From: Nitrospirota bacterium
GTDB lineage: Bacteria; Nitrospinota_A; UBA7883; JACRGQ01
NCBI GenBank assembly: GCA_024275955.1
Contig: JAJRYD010000052.1
Span: forward strand, 1-43,548
Reading direction: 5' to 3'
DNA length: 43,548 nt
Of this stretch, positions 16,797 to 26,217 are shown one piece after another. Position 1 is the stretch's first letter. Each line of letters begins with the position of its first letter. The notes under the pieces are model-generated. The model was given only the letters and a program-made list of their open reading frames with translations, had not been told where the DNA came from and ran no database searches. A program made the position numbers and the translations under genes.

Positions 16797-17442
16797 AGAT
16801 ATTACCGTACTCATAGCGGACGATCATCCTATCTTCCTTCGGGGCCTTGTAGCTTTGATAGAAAGCACACCCGATTACAAGCTTGTTAGTAAAAACGATA
16901 ACGGCAGAGAAGCTTTCGAAAGTATTAAAGTAAGCAAACCCGATATGGCGGTGTTGGACATATCAATGCCGGAAATGAGCGGGCTTGATATTGTCGAGGA
17001 AATCGGGAAGGAAAATTTAAAAATCGAGTTCATAATATTGACGATGTATAAAGACGAAGATTATTTCAATAAAGCTATTGACCTCGGCGTAAAAGGATAC
17101 ATTCTCAAAGAAAATGCCGAAGACGAACTCCTTGACAGCTTAAAAGCTGTTGCCAACGGAAAACATTATGTCAGTCATGCTCTTTCAGGTTACTTGATTA
17201 AAAAGAATAAGGAGATAAAGTCTTTTTTTGAAGAATTTCCTCAAATAAAAAACCTTACTCCCGCGGAAAAGCATGTTTTAAAATTGATTTCCGAAAATAA
17301 AACAAGTAAAGATATCGCAAAAAAATTGTTCATAAGCTACAAAACAGTTGATAATCATCGGAGCAATATATCCGCCAAGCTTGGTTTAAGAGGCAGAAAC
17401 CAACTTTTACTATTCGCTCTGGAAAATAAATCTGTATTGTGA
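16786..17442 (+). CDS. NarL/FixJ-family response regulator
   Basis: The 218-residue protein has an N-terminal receiver with D12-D13, phosphoacceptor D58 in VLDISMPEMSG, the T/S switch in ILTMY and the conserved lysine in YILKENA. A C-terminal LuxR-type helix-turn-helix follows (LTPAEKHVLKLISENKTSKD, then KTVDNHRSNISAKL). The start overlaps the 3' end of the haem-motif kinase, so they form one two-component system. The nearest downstream targets are the nap genes, about 500 bp away. No binding site could be assigned. Confidence 0.93.
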   Translation: MIARDITVLIADDHPIFLRGLVALIESTPDYKLVSKNDNGREAFESIKVSKPDMAVLDISMPEMSGLDIVEEIGKENLKIEFIILTMYKDEDYFNKAIDLGVKGYILKENAEDELLDSLKAVANGKHYVSHALSGYLIKKNKEIKSFFEEFPQIKNLTPAEKHVLKLISENKTSKDIAKKLFISYKTVDNHRSNISAKLGLRGRNQLLLFALENKSVL

Positions 17443-17956
17443 CCAATCTATAAGCATAATCTTAGCAACTGCTTATCTCTATTATGGGTCGTTTCACCTA
17501 TATGAAGCATTAGGTTCCACCTATACCAAAATAAGTCAGCCACCCTATTCAATTCCATCACAATTACTCAATATATTGGCGGGGTAGGTATTCAATAGTA
17601 GGGGGGGCATCATCAAACTGAAAAGACTTGGTTCTTATTTTTCACCGCTTCTGTGCCGTTTGTGTTTGTCGAATGCTTTAGCGGCAAAACTTTTTACTCA
17701 AAGGTTATTTAAAAAATCACGGTGAAGACTGTTGATGGAAACTTTATTGGCTTGGTTCATAAATCTATAAAATTTCTTCAACCAAAAGAGAAAGTAACAT
17801 CGCATCGGAAATGTTGGATTGAAATAGTAGGGGCGTGCGGCTGTCGACGATGAGGATGGCTCTACTTGTCATCTTCCCCTTGTCGGCAAATTGAGACTTA
17901 GTGAGCGATAGAAAGGCCTGTTGGGGGCTTGGTTCTTGGTGTAGCAGTTGCAGAAT
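17443..17956. other. Intergenic region before the nap operon
   Basis: No gene is supported. A GGGGGGG run lies near 17600, and several short frames start well but stop within 15 codons. It should contain the nap promoter and any site for the adjacent regulator. I saw no FNR-type TTGAT-N4-ATCAA palindrome and no convincing promoter. Confidence 0.4.
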
Positions 17957-18925
17957 ATGGGTGAGGTGATAGTGCGCGTTTTTTGGGTAGGTGTTGTTTT
18001 TTTTACAGCGATATTTTTGTCTGCCGATTCGTACGCGATATCTCAAAAACCTTTTTACGAAGCAAAATCGTACATCAATTCCATCAATGTTTGCGGAATG
18101 GTTCTGTATCTGGCTACGAACGACGGCACAGTGGAGGCGATATCCCTAAAAGACGGAAAGCCGGTAGAATATAGATTCGAAAAATCCAAGACCCCGTTTG
18201 GCTCTTTTAATTCTTCCGCCTATTTTGCTTTTTGCGAACTCGAAAGGGGCTGGGTGGCGGCTTCTTCCTCAAGCGGTAAGTTAATCTTGCTCGACACCAA
18301 GCTTAAGGTTATTTCGACATACAATATTCCCGAAACGCACTCATACTCGGCCGCCTTTATGCAGGGCGATTTTATCATCATCGGAACGGTTTACGGAACG
18401 GTACGCGCCCTCAGGCTTCCGGGGCTAAACCCTGTTTGGTCGATAAAGGCGAACTGGGATGCCATAAAGACGGTATCGGTTAACCCTGCCGGAACACTGT
18501 TAGCTACCGGCAGTAACGATAGCAGGATACAGATAAGGAGTACCGCCGACGGGAAAAAGGTTAAAACGCTCAAAGGACACAAGGATGGGATATATACCCT
18601 GTCGTGGAGTGCCAACGGAAAGCATATACTGAGTGGCTCCAAGGACAGGCGTCTTTTGTACTGGAATGTCGAAACCGGCGACTTTATCGAACTGCACAAG
18701 GACTTCACCTATATCTACTCCGCAATGATTGTGGGAGACAACCTTGCCGTCGCCTCAACCAACGAAAACGAGGTATCGCTCTTCTCCATTGCGTCCAAGG
18801 TGAAGCTTGCGACCTTCAAGGGACATTCAACGGTCATAGTGTCGTTTTCGTACGGCAACGGTTATGTTTATTCGGGTTCGGCGAGCGGGGAAATTTATAG
18901 ATGGAACATCAGGGAATACCTGTAG
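17957..18925 (+). CDS. napL: NapL-like exported WD40 beta-propeller protein
   Basis: A signal peptide (RVFWVGVVFFTAIFLSADSYA) is followed by about 290 residues of WD40-like repeats, clearest at SVNPAGTLLATGSNDSRIQI, LKGHKDGIYTLSWSANGKHI and FKGHSTVIVSFSYGNGYVYS. WD40-type NapL proteins occur in campylobacterial nap operons, where their role is minor or unknown. The location with napD 40 bp downstream supports that identity. Start choice is unsure: a TTG at 17948, the ATG at 17957, or a GTG at 17972, which has the best ribosome site (GGGTGAGG). A periplasmic assembly or scaffold role is inference. Confidence 0.7.
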   Translation: MGEVIVRVFWVGVVFFTAIFLSADSYAISQKPFYEAKSYINSINVCGMVLYLATNDGTVEAISLKDGKPVEYRFEKSKTPFGSFNSSAYFAFCELERGWVAASSSSGKLILLDTKLKVISTYNIPETHSYSAAFMQGDFIIIGTVYGTVRALRLPGLNPVWSIKANWDAIKTVSVNPAGTLLATGSNDSRIQIRSTADGKKVKTLKGHKDGIYTLSWSANGKHILSGSKDRRLLYWNVETGDFIELHKDFTYIYSAMIVGDNLAVASTNENEVSLFSIASKVKLATFKGHSTVIVSFSYGNGYVYSGSASGEIYRWNIREYL

Positions 18926-18965
18926 AAATATCAAAAACTAATCTAAAAGAAAGGAGGTTTTGCTT

Positions 18966-19232
18966 ATGAATGTTTCGGGGATAGTGATTATGACCATGCC
19001 CGATAAGACAGGGCAAGTTGTCGAGTCGCTAAAGGACTTTAGTGGGCTGGAGGTACACAAGGTTCTGAAAGACGGAAAGATAGTGGCCGTTTTGGAGCGG
19101 GAATCGACTGGCGAGGAGGTCAGCACGATTAGAAGAATGTACACCATCGACGGAGTGATAACAGCGACGATGGCTTATCACCATTTCGAGGAAGAGGTCA
19201 ACGCACTAGCGGATGAAATGGAAAGGGCCTAA
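18966..19232 (+). CDS. napD: NapD, Tat proofreading chaperone for NapA
   Basis: NapD binds the twin-arginine signal of NapA until the molybdenum cofactor is inserted. The 88-residue product has the ferredoxin-like fold signature: MNVSGIVIMTMPDKTGQVVE at the start, GLEVHKVLKDGKIVAVLE in the middle and TIDGVITATMAYHHFE near the end. An excellent AAGGAGG lies 8 nt before the ATG at 18966, preferred over the upstream in-frame codon. It stands immediately before napA. Confidence 0.92.
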   Translation: MNVSGIVIMTMPDKTGQVVESLKDFSGLEVHKVLKDGKIVAVLERESTGEEVSTIRRMYTIDGVITATMAYHHFEEEVNALADEMERA

Positions 19233-19307
19233 AAGCATTAACCTTGTGCCAGATTTGGGACTGTTTTTAGCTATTGGGTTTTAACTTTTTTTATGGAGTT
19301 TTAAAAA

Positions 19308-21785
19308 ATGGGCTTATCAAGGAGAAGTTTTGTAAAATCTTCTGCCGCCGTAGTGGCTTTGGCCGCGGCGACGGGGGTACCCGTTCCGGCAAGTGCTACC
19401 GCCGATGACGGTATAAGTTGGGATAAGGGTGCGTGTCGGTTTTGCGGAACCGGATGCGGAATTCTTATCGGAACAAAAAATAACAGGGTGGTCGCTACCA
19501 CGGGCGACCCTGAAGCTCCGGTTAACCGTGGACTTCAGTGCGTGAAAGGATACTTTCTTTCAAAAATTCAGTATGGCAAAGACAGGCTTAAAAAGCCCCT
19601 TGTGCGTATGAAGAACGGAAAGTTCAACAAAAAAGGGGATTTTGTCGAGGTTTCATGGGACAAGGCGTTCGACATCATGGAAGAAAAAATTAAGCTAACG
19701 CTTAAAAAGAAAGGGCCGGAAGGCATTGCGATGTTTGGCTCTGGGCAGTGGACGATTTGGGAAGGCTATGCCGCGGTAAAACTTTGGAAAGCCGGTTTCA
19801 GGTCGAATAATCTCGACCCCAACGCAAGGCACTGCATGGCTTCAGCCGTTGCCGGATTTATGCAGACTTTCGGAATAGACGAGCCGATGGGATGCTACGA
19901 TGACTTTGAGCACGCGGATGTTTTCGTAACTTGGGGGTCGAACATGGCGGAAATGCACCCGATTCTTTTCAGCCGCCTTACCAACAGAAAGCTCTCGCAT
20001 CCCGATGTTAAGTACTATCACCTTAGCACCATCGCGAACAGGTCTGGCGGCGTTGCGGACGAGGTTATGATATTCACCCCTCAAACCGACCTTGCGATAG
20101 CGAATTACATCGCGCACTACATAATAAAGAACAACGCCTACAACAAAGACTTTATTGAAAAACATTGCAACTTCAAGGTAGGCCCGACGGACATCGGCTA
20201 CGGTCTTAGAAAAAATCATCCGAAGGAAAGAGGCCAGAAGAACAGGGGTAAAGCCGGTTCGGGTAAAATGACCACCTTTGATGCCCTTAAAAAGCATGTC
20301 GAGCCTTACACTCTCGAATATGTAAGCAAGCTGTCGGGTGTCGACGCGGATCAGCTTTTGGCTATGGCCAAAGATTACGCCGACCCAAACAAAAAGATTG
20401 TGTCTCTTTGGACGATGGGTATGAACCAGCATACCCGCGGTACATGGCAAAACGAGCTGGTTTATGTAATCCATCTGCTTATGGGCAAAATCTCTACGCC
20501 GGGTAATAGCCCCTTTTCCCTTACTGGCCAGCCTTCGGCTTGCGGCACCGCGCGGGAGGTTGGAACCTTCGCGCACAGACTTCCTGCCGACATGGTGGTT
20601 AAGAAGAAAGCACACCGCGATTTTGCGGAGAAAGTTTGGGACTTGCCGGAAGGCGCTGTTAACCCGAAAGTCGGCACGCACGCCGTTAAGATGATGAGGC
20701 ACCTTGAGGATAAAAAAATTAATGTTCTCTGGGTTTCTTGCGCGAACGCCTTTCAGGATTACGCAAACCTTAACAGCTGGATGAAAGCGGCGCGCGATCC
20801 GAAAAATTTTATAATCGTAAGTGAAATCTACCCTAGCGCTTCGACTGCTATGGCCGATGTGGTTTTGCCGACGGCTATGATATTCGAAAAAGAAGGGGCG
20901 TACGGAAACGCGGAAAGAAGGACGCAGTTTTGGCGTCAGCAAGTAAAGGTAAACGACGACCGCAGGTCGGACTTGTGGCAGTTGGCCGAGTTTGGAAAAC
21001 GCTTTAAGCTTGGGGAAGTCTGGCCGAAAGAGCTTATTGCAAAACGGCCGGAGCTCAAAAACAAAACGATTTACGATCATATGTTCGGTAGGTTAGCGTC
21101 CGAATATCCCGGAAAGGGAGGTGTTCTAAACGATGAAGCGCGCCATTTTGGGTTTCATATCCAAAAGGCACTTTGGGAAGAATATCGCCTGTTCGGTACC
21201 GGCAAAGGCCACGACCTTGCCCCGTACGATACATACCATCAGGTGCGCGGCCTGCGATGGCCGGTCGTCAACGGTAAGGAAACTCAATGGCGCTTTAAGG
21301 AAGGTTACGATTCTTATGTTCCCGTTGGAGCGGGGTATTCTTTCTATGGAAACAAGAAGACCGGCAACAGGGCCAACATATGGCTCCGTCCGTACGCGGA
21401 TCCGCCCGAACTGCCGGATAAGAAATACCCTATCTGGCTTTGCACCGGCCGCTACCTTGAGCATTGGCATTCAGGAACAATGACAAGGCGCGTACCCGAA
21501 CTGCACCGCGCGGCACCGGAGGCTGTAGTGGCGATACACCCTGACGATGCTAGTAGCTATGGCATCAGGCAAAACGATCTTGTCAAGGTAGAATCCCGCA
21601 GGGGAAGCGTCACCGTACGCGCCGAGATTGACGGGCGAAACAAGGTTCCCAAAGGGCTTATTTTCGTGCCGTGGTTTGACGAGAGCATACTGATTAACAA
21701 GGTAACGCTTGATGCTACATGTCCAATCTCAAAACAGACCGACTACAAGAAGTGCGCCGTTAGGATAAGGAAAGTCAAAGCTTAA
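19308..21785 (+). CDS. napA: Periplasmic nitrate reductase catalytic subunit NapA
   Basis: NapA reduces nitrate to nitrite in the periplasm with a Mo-bis-MGD cofactor and one [4Fe-4S] cluster. The Tat signal is SRRSFVK followed by an Ala-rich stretch. Cluster ligands are C43, C46, C50 and C78. The molybdenum ligand is C176 in [12 protein letters not shown], the NapA-type context rather than the formate dehydrogenase selenocysteine form. Later family blocks include [16 protein letters not shown] and the C-terminal [20 protein letters not shown]. At 825 residues it matches the short proteobacterial NapA class rather than the long campylobacterial one. The downstream genes provide electron transfer. 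Confidence 0.96.
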   Translation: MGLSRRSFVKSSAAVVALAAATGVPVPASATADDGISWDKGACRFCGTGCGILIGTKNNRVVATTGDPEAPVNRGLQCVKGYFLSKIQYGKDRLKKPLVRMKNGKFNKKGDFVEVSWDKAFDIMEEKIKLTLKKKGPEGIAMFGSGQWTIWEGYAAVKLWKAGFRSNNLDPNARHCMASAVAGFMQTFGIDEPMGCYDDFEHADVFVTWGSNMAEMHPILFSRLTNRKLSHPDVKYYHLSTIANRSGGVADEVMIFTPQTDLAIANYIAHYIIKNNAYNKDFIEKHCNFKVGPTDIGYGLRKNHPKERGQKNRGKAGSGKMTTFDALKKHVEPYTLEYVSKLSGVDADQLLAMAKDYADPNKKIVSLWTMGMNQHTRGTWQNELVYVIHLLMGKISTPGNSPFSLTGQPSACGTAREVGTFAHRLPADMVVKKKAHRDFAEKVWDLPEGAVNPKVGTHAVKMMRHLEDKKINVLWVSCANAFQDYANLNSWMKAARDPKNFIIVSEIYPSASTAMADVVLPTAMIFEKEGAYGNAERRTQFWRQQVKVNDDRRSDLWQLAEFGKRFKLGEVWPKELIAKRPELKNKTIYDHMFGRLASEYPGKGGVLNDEARHFGFHIQKALWEEYRLFGTGKGHDLAPYDTYHQVRGLRWPVVNGKETQWRFKEGYDSYVPVGAGYSFYGNKKTGNRANIWLRPYADPPELPDKKYPIWLCTGRYLEHWHSGTMTRRVPELHRAAPEAVVAIHPDDASSYGIRQNDLVKVESRRGSVTVRAEIDGRNKVPKGLIFVPWFDESILINKVTLDATCPISKQTDYKKCAVRIRKVKA

Positions 21786-21802
21786 AGGGAGCTTGGAATT
21801 TT

Positions 21803-22537
21803 ATGTCTGAAGCGACAGCCGGAATCTCTAATGAATCGGAAAGTAGCGTTGACCTTAAGGTGCGAAGAAAGCCGGAAGAGATAACCCGTAGGGGCTTTTT
21901 CACGGCGGGGAACCTTCTTGGCACAATTACAGGTATAGCGGCTGTAAGTCTGGCTTCGCTCGGGCAGTCCAAGCGCGCGTACGCGCAAAGGCCGCCAGGA
22001 GCACTTTTGGAAAAGAAATTTATCTCCCGGTGTATAAAGTGCGGGCAGTGCATACGCGCCTGTCCGTACGACTCGATAATCATGGCGGAACCGGGAAGCG
22101 GTGTTGCCCCCGGCACTCCTTATATCGTATCTAGAAAGGTTCCATGCTACATGTGTCCGGATATACCGTGCGTAGTGGCATGTCCAAGCGGGGCGCTGGA
22201 TAGGCAACTTACCGATATAAACGAGTCCAGCATGGGGCTGGCCGTCCTTACCGACAGGGAAACCTGCATCGCCTTGAAAGGCTTTAGGTGCGAGGTTTGC
22301 TACAACGTATGTCCGCTTATGGGGAAGGCACTAAAGCTTGAGTACTGGGTCAACACCCGCACAGCCAAGCATGCCATATTTGAACCTGTAGTTCATTCCG
22401 ATGCCTGCACCGGCTGTGGGAAGTGCGAACATGCATGTATCCTCGACAAGCCGGCGATTAAGGTTCTGAATATCGCAACCGCCAAGGGAGAGCTTGGCAA
22501 GCATTACCGCATCGGCTGGGAGAGGGAACGCCTATGA
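21803..22537 (+). CDS. napG: NapG, Tat-exported ferredoxin-type protein
   Basis: NapG passes electrons from the quinol-oxidising NapH toward NapB and NapA. The 244-residue protein has a Tat signal (ITRRGFFTAG plus a hydrophobic stretch) and four [4Fe-4S]-type motifs in order: CIKCGQCIRACP, CYMCPDIPCVVACP, CEVCYNVCP and CTGCGKCEHACI. It overlaps napH by 4 nt (ATGA), so the two are translationally coupled. All cluster cysteines expected for the family are visible, in contrast to NapH. Confidence 0.93.
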   Translation: MSEATAGISNESESSVDLKVRRKPEEITRRGFFTAGNLLGTITGIAAVSLASLGQSKRAYAQRPPGALLEKKFISRCIKCGQCIRACPYDSIIMAEPGSGVAPGTPYIVSRKVPCYMCPDIPCVVACPSGALDRQLTDINESSMGLAVLTDRETCIALKGFRCEVCYNVCPLMGKALKLEYWVNTRTAKHAIFEPVVHSDACTGCGKCEHACILDKPAIKVLNIATAKGELGKHYRIGWERERL

Positions 22538-23328
22538 TATATGGTAAATGGTGGTTTTTCCGAAGGGTGACGGCATTAACTATTTTAGGGCTCTTCGTGG
22601 TTTCGGCGAGGGGAGAGTACAACATCCTCGTTGGGAACTATTCCGGTTCGTTGTTTTTGGGCGTAATTCCGATTACGGATCCTCTAATCGCTCTTCAATC
22701 GTTTTTCGCTACGGGCCGGTTGTACAAAACGGCTGTTTTAGGGGCAGTCTTTATAACCATCATTTACTTGATTGTAGGCGGCCGCGCGTTTTGCGGCTGG
22801 GCTTGCCCTTTGGGCCTTGTTTTGGATTTTGCCAACTGGCTTTCCAAAAAGGTCAGAATCCGAAAGCCGTTCAAAGGCTTCCTGCCGTCAACGAAGTATT
22901 ACATGATGACCACGATACTAATCGTGCCGATCATTACGGGAGTTGCGATATACGAGTTTTACAACCCGATATCAATACTCCACAGGGCTGTTATCTTCGG
23001 CGGGATAGGCATAGGAACAGTGAGTTGGCTTATTGTGGGGGCAATATTCATGTACGAATTCGCCATCGCAAGAATCGGCTGGTGCCGCGGGCTTTGTCCG
23101 CTCGCCGCCTTTCTGAATCTTTTGGGGAAATTCTCCCTAGTCAGCGTAAAGGCGGACGAATCGAGGTGCAAAATCCCCATGAATATCGCCGAAGTCTGCC
23201 CCGAGCCTAATGCGATTGCGGCTGTTATCAACAACCGCATCGCCTCGAGTGACTGCACAATGTGTGGAGCCTGCATAGATCAAGTTGGTGGAAGTTCGAT
23301 ATTTTTCGGAATCTGGAAGAATAGATAA
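22534..23328 (+). CDS. napH: NapH, membrane quinol dehydrogenase subunit, with degenerate C-terminal ferredoxin clusters
   Basis: NapH is a polytopic membrane protein proposed to oxidise menaquinol and pass electrons to NapG. The 264-residue product has four transmembrane segments and both NosR/NapH-type cysteine motifs, CGWACPLG and CRGLCPL. The C-terminal double-ferredoxin part is unusual. In the first C-x2-C-x2-C-x3-C site only C212 and C222 remain, with P215 and I218 replacing cysteine. In the second, C241, C244 and C247 remain but the fourth position is V251. Standard NapH keeps all eight. Either this lineage lost the clusters or they bind altered centres. The frame is intact. Confidence 0.9.
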   Translation: MIYGKWWFFRRVTALTILGLFVVSARGEYNILVGNYSGSLFLGVIPITDPLIALQSFFATGRLYKTAVLGAVFITIIYLIVGGRAFCGWACPLGLVLDFANWLSKKVRIRKPFKGFLPSTKYYMMTTILIVPIITGVAIYEFYNPISILHRAVIFGGIGIGTVSWLIVGAIFMYEFAIARIGWCRGLCPLAAFLNLLGKFSLVSVKADESRCKIPMNIAEVCPEPNAIAAVINNRIASSDCTMCGACIDQVGGSSIFFGIWKNR

Positions 23329-23351
23329 AATTTTAAGGAGGTTTTGAGAAG

Positions 23352-23786
23352 ATGAAACATATTGCTTTGATAGTTGCCTTTACGGCGCTCGTTTTCAGTG
23401 GCATCGCCATCGCCGCCGATGACGGCGACACTTTGAGAAAGAACAGCATGTTCAAACCAAATGTTACCCCGGACGTGCTTGTGTATAAAGGCGCCGACCC
23501 GGGAGAGAACAAGCTGATGAAGCGTGGTTCTATAACCGCTCCGCCTCAGGTGCCACACACCGTTGAAGGGCTGACAATCTCGAGGGAGCAAAACGACTGC
23601 ATGGATTGCCACGATCCCAACAACGAGATGGAAGGGATGGTTTATGTTTCGGCGAAGCATCTCAAAGGGGGGGGCGTGGCTATGGCAAGGTTTCAGTGCG
23701 ACATGTGCCATGTGCCGCAGGCCAATGTTAAACCGCTGGTTAAAAACGAAAACGACCGCTTCAACTTCTATAAGGTGCGCAAGTAG
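23352..23786 (+). CDS. napB: NapB, dihaem c-type cytochrome subunit of nitrate reductase
   Basis: NapB donates electrons to NapA in the periplasm. The 144-residue precursor has a Sec signal peptide (MKHIALIVAFTALVFSGIAIA) whose mature start is near residue 22. It has two haem-binding motifs, CMDCH (about residue 80) and CDMCH (about 118), with PPQVPHTVEG and SAKHL carrying the family's distal histidines. An AAGGAGG site lies ahead of the ATG. It sits between napH and napF, as in campylobacterial-type operons. Confidence 0.95.
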   Translation: MKHIALIVAFTALVFSGIAIAADDGDTLRKNSMFKPNVTPDVLVYKGADPGENKLMKRGSITAPPQVPHTVEGLTISREQNDCMDCHDPNNEMEGMVYVSAKHLKGGGVAMARFQCDMCHVPQANVKPLVKNENDRFNFYKVRK

Positions 23787-23794
23787 CTTTAATG

Positions 23795-23821
23795 CCCCGT
23801 CGGCTCTATAAGCTGGCGGGG
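23795..23821 (+). terminator. Stable hairpin between napB and napF
   Basis: CCCCGTCGGCT (23795-23805) and AGCTGGCGGGG (23811-23821) form an 11-bp stem, counting two G-U wobbles, with a 5-nt loop. The tail TGTGTGTTT is not a clean T-run, so it is more likely a partial terminator or an RNA-stabilising hairpin that lowers napF output relative to napB. Confidence 0.45.
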
Positions 23822-23865
23822 TGTGTGTTTCGATGCCGGCTAGTTTTTTGGGTGAGGTTAACTTT

Positions 23866-24423
23866 ATGAGCGACGGACAGATAGACAGAAAACATTTCCT
23901 TAAGGAAGGGTATCTTATTTTTCTGCGCTCGCTTTCTTCCGCCACGGAAGAGGCGAAGCCGGCAAAAAGACAGATAAGGCCACCGGGGGCGGTGGAGGAA
24001 TCAAAATTCCTCTCTCTTTGCAACCTGTGCGGTAAGTGTTGGGAGGGGTGTAGCTACGGCGCGATCAAGCAGGACGGGAAGGAATCTTCGGCACCGGGGT
24101 TTCCTGTAATAACCCCAAACGAACGCCCGTGCTATTTGTGCGACGTTCCGGTCTGTTCGCGGGTCTGCGACGAGGGTGCCATTTTGCCGGTTGAAAAGGA
24201 AAATGTAAGGCTTGGGATCGCTGTCGTAAAAAGGTCGGCATGTCTTGCGTATTCCCAAACGATTCTCGGTTGCAACTACTGCCACGATAAATGCCCGCTA
24301 AAGGATAAGGCTATAGTCTACGAAAACGGACCTGTAATAAAAGAAGAGCATTGCACAGGGTGCGGTATATGCGAGTTCTTCTGTGTTTCCAACCCAAAAG
24401 CGATTGAAGTTTTTCCGGTATGA
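23866..24423 (+). CDS. napF: NapF-like cytoplasmic ferredoxin
   Basis: The 185-residue protein carries four [4Fe-4S]-type motifs: CNLCGKCWEGC, CYLCDVPVCSRVC, CNYCHDKC and CTGCGICEFFC. It resembles NapG in layout but lacks an intact Tat signal, with DRKHFLKEG in place of the RR motif, so it is probably cytoplasmic like NapF. NapF is thought to help load or reduce NapA before export. I chose the ATG at 23866 with GGTGAGG 8 nt upstream; in-frame starts at 23821 and 23833 are less likely. It ends the nap cluster, 113 bp before moaA. Confidence 0.82.
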   Translation: MSDGQIDRKHFLKEGYLIFLRSLSSATEEAKPAKRQIRPPGAVEESKFLSLCNLCGKCWEGCSYGAIKQDGKESSAPGFPVITPNERPCYLCDVPVCSRVCDEGAILPVEKENVRLGIAVVKRSACLAYSQTILGCNYCHDKCPLKDKAIVYENGPVIKEEHCTGCGICEFFCVSNPKAIEVFPV

Positions 24424-24536
24424 CGCGCCATTATTTTTGCACATCATGGAGGTAGCGGGTGTTGATTATAAGCAGATTGAGATTGCCGGAACAAAGAGCA
24501 GGATAAAATGGCGGTTTTATTAATAAGAGATAACAT

Positions 24537-25523
24537 ATGCCAATAACTGACAGGCAGGGAAGAGAGATAACCTACCTAAGGGTTTCTGTTACCCCGTCAT
24601 GCAACCTTAAATGTTCTTACTGTATGCCTGAAAGCAGGCAGATTCATCCCGGAAACAGGAAGCTCCTCTCACTCAAAGAGATTGAAAGGATTGTCACCAT
24701 ATTTGTAAAAGAGGGTCTTAGGAAAGTGAGAATAACCGGAGGGGAACCGCTCATAAGGAAAGGGGTTGCCACGCTTGTAAAAGATTTGAAAAGTGTAAAA
24801 GGTATGGAAGAGGTGGCGTTGACTACTAACGGGGTGCTTTTAAGCGACAATATCGAGAGGCTTATTGATAATGGTATTGATTCTATAACGATATCTCTTG
24901 ATACATTAAGGCCGGAAAGGATGCTGGAAATCTGCGGCAAAGATGTGCTTGAGCCTGTAGTTGAAAATGTGAAGGCAGTTCTTGGCTTTGATACGATTTC
25001 TGTAAAAATAAACATGGTTCCGATTAAGGGGATAAATGATGATGAGATAGAGGATTTCTGTCAGCTTGCCAACGAGAATAGGCTTGATGTCCGCTTTATT
25101 GAGATGATGCCTATCGCGGAAAACGGATTGTGGAACGATGATGCTCCGATTACTTCCAAAGAGATATTTGAAACAGTATCGAAGCTTTTTACTCTTAAAC
25201 CTTCAGACAGGCGTAGATACAGCGGCCCTGCAAAGATGTACAACATTGCCGGCGGCAAGGGAAGGATAGGCTTTATATCCCCAATGTCAGCATCTTTTTG
25301 CGGCGGTTGCAACAGGTTAAGGCTGACATCTGACGGGAAGCTTAAAAGCTGTCTTCTATCGGAAAACGAAATTGATTTAATGCACGGTTTTGAAATGGGG
25401 CTTGGTGATGACTGGTTTATTAAAAGACTGAAAGACTCCCTGCTCTTTAAAGCCGATAGACACTCAAAGAACTACTTTTCACCGCTTATAGGTGGAAGAC
25501 CTATGGTAGGAATAGGTGGCTGA
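24537..25523 (+). CDS. moaA: GTP 3',8-cyclase MoaA
   Basis: MoaA is the radical-SAM enzyme for the first step of molybdopterin synthesis. The 328-residue product has the N-terminal SAM cluster CNLKCSYC, the GGEPLIRK motif, the C-terminal second cluster CGGCNRLRLTSDGKLKSCL and the terminal GG dipeptide needed with MoaC. It opens the cofactor operon directly after nap, so cofactor supply and NapA production are linked by position. No molybdenum-cofactor riboswitch was recognised in the 113-bp gap. Confidence 0.97.
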   Translation: MPITDRQGREITYLRVSVTPSCNLKCSYCMPESRQIHPGNRKLLSLKEIERIVTIFVKEGLRKVRITGGEPLIRKGVATLVKDLKSVKGMEEVALTTNGVLLSDNIERLIDNGIDSITISLDTLRPERMLEICGKDVLEPVVENVKAVLGFDTISVKINMVPIKGINDDEIEDFCQLANENRLDVRFIEMMPIAENGLWNDDAPITSKEIFETVSKLFTLKPSDRRRYSGPAKMYNIAGGKGRIGFISPMSASFCGGCNRLRLTSDGKLKSCLLSENEIDLMHGFEMGLGDDWFIKRLKDSLLFKADRHSKNYFSPLIGGRPMVGIGG

Positions 25524-25563
25524 AAGTTGTTAAATATCCGTTGCAGATTTTGAGGTAATATAA

Positions 25564-25800
25564 ATGAAGATTTTCTATTTTGCGGCAGTCAAGGAGAGAT
25601 TGTCGCTTTCCGAGGAAGATGTTCAGATTAACGAGGTATTGACCATTGGAGATTTTTCCAGCAGGCACCTTGCCAACAAATTTAGTGAGAGTGAAATAAA
25701 AAACCTTCGTTTTGCAGTGAACGAGGTTGTTGTGGATGAAAACAGTAAAATATCCAATGAAGACACTATTGCTGTCTTTTCGCCATTTTCAGGGGGGTGA
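25564..25800 (+). CDS. moaD: Molybdopterin synthase small subunit MoaD
   Basis: This is a 78-residue ubiquitin-fold sulfur carrier. It ends in the family's SPFSGG tail, whose final glycine becomes the thiocarboxylate that donates sulfur. The stop directly abuts the moaE ATG, so the two subunits are made together. The activating enzyme MoeB is not in the window. Confidence 0.93.
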   Translation: MKIFYFAAVKERLSLSEEDVQINEVLTIGDFSSRHLANKFSESEIKNLRFAVNEVVVDENSKISNEDTIAVFSPFSGG

Positions 25801-26217
25801 ATGTACACAAAGCTTCAAACAGAAACTTTTAACGAGCTTGATGAGATATCTCTATGCGCTGGTGGCGACAGGTCGGCGGGCGGAATTGTAACTTTTATTG
25901 GGAAGGTAAGGGAAGAGTCCAACGGACGGAAGATTTTAAAGATGGAGTTATCGGCATACGAGCCGATGGCAAAGACTGCCTTGAAGGATTTGCGAAAACT
26001 GATAATGGGAAAATACGAAATCAGCAACCTTACGGTTGTCCATAGGATAGGAACCTTTTCGCCTTCTGATAAAATCGTATGTATTGTCGCTTCGAGCAGA
26101 CATAGGGGAGAGGCTTTTGATGCCTGCCGTTCCGCGATTGATGAACTTAAAAAATCGGTTCCAATCTGGAAAAAAGAGATTGCGGCAGATGGTGAGTTTT
26201 GGGTGGAAAAGTTATGA
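25801..26217 (+). CDS. moaE: Molybdopterin synthase catalytic subunit MoaE
   Basis: MoaE converts cyclic pyranopterin monophosphate to molybdopterin using MoaD thiocarboxylate. The 138-residue product shows GGIVTFIGKVREESNGR, the LSAYEPMAKTALKDL region, VVHRIGTFSPSDKIVCIV and the active-site lysines in SVPIWKKE. It abuts moaD and overlaps moeA by ATGA. Confidence 0.94.
   Translation: MYTKLQTETFNELDEISLCAGGDRSAGGIVTFIGKVREESNGRKILKMELSAYEPMAKTALKDLRKLIMGKYEISNLTVVHRIGTFSPSDKIVCIVASSRHRGEAFDACRSAIDELKKSVPIWKKEIAADGEFWVEKL

Noticed and set aside
17443-17956. FNR-type or NarL-type sites ahead of nap
   Set aside because: No TTGAT-N4-ATCAA palindrome and no paired TACYYMT heptamers could be defended by eye.
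24424-24536. Molybdenum-cofactor riboswitch ahead of moaA
   Set aside because: None of the conserved helices or GNRA-receptor pieces were recognisable in the 113-bp gap. Short frames there are not convincing genes.
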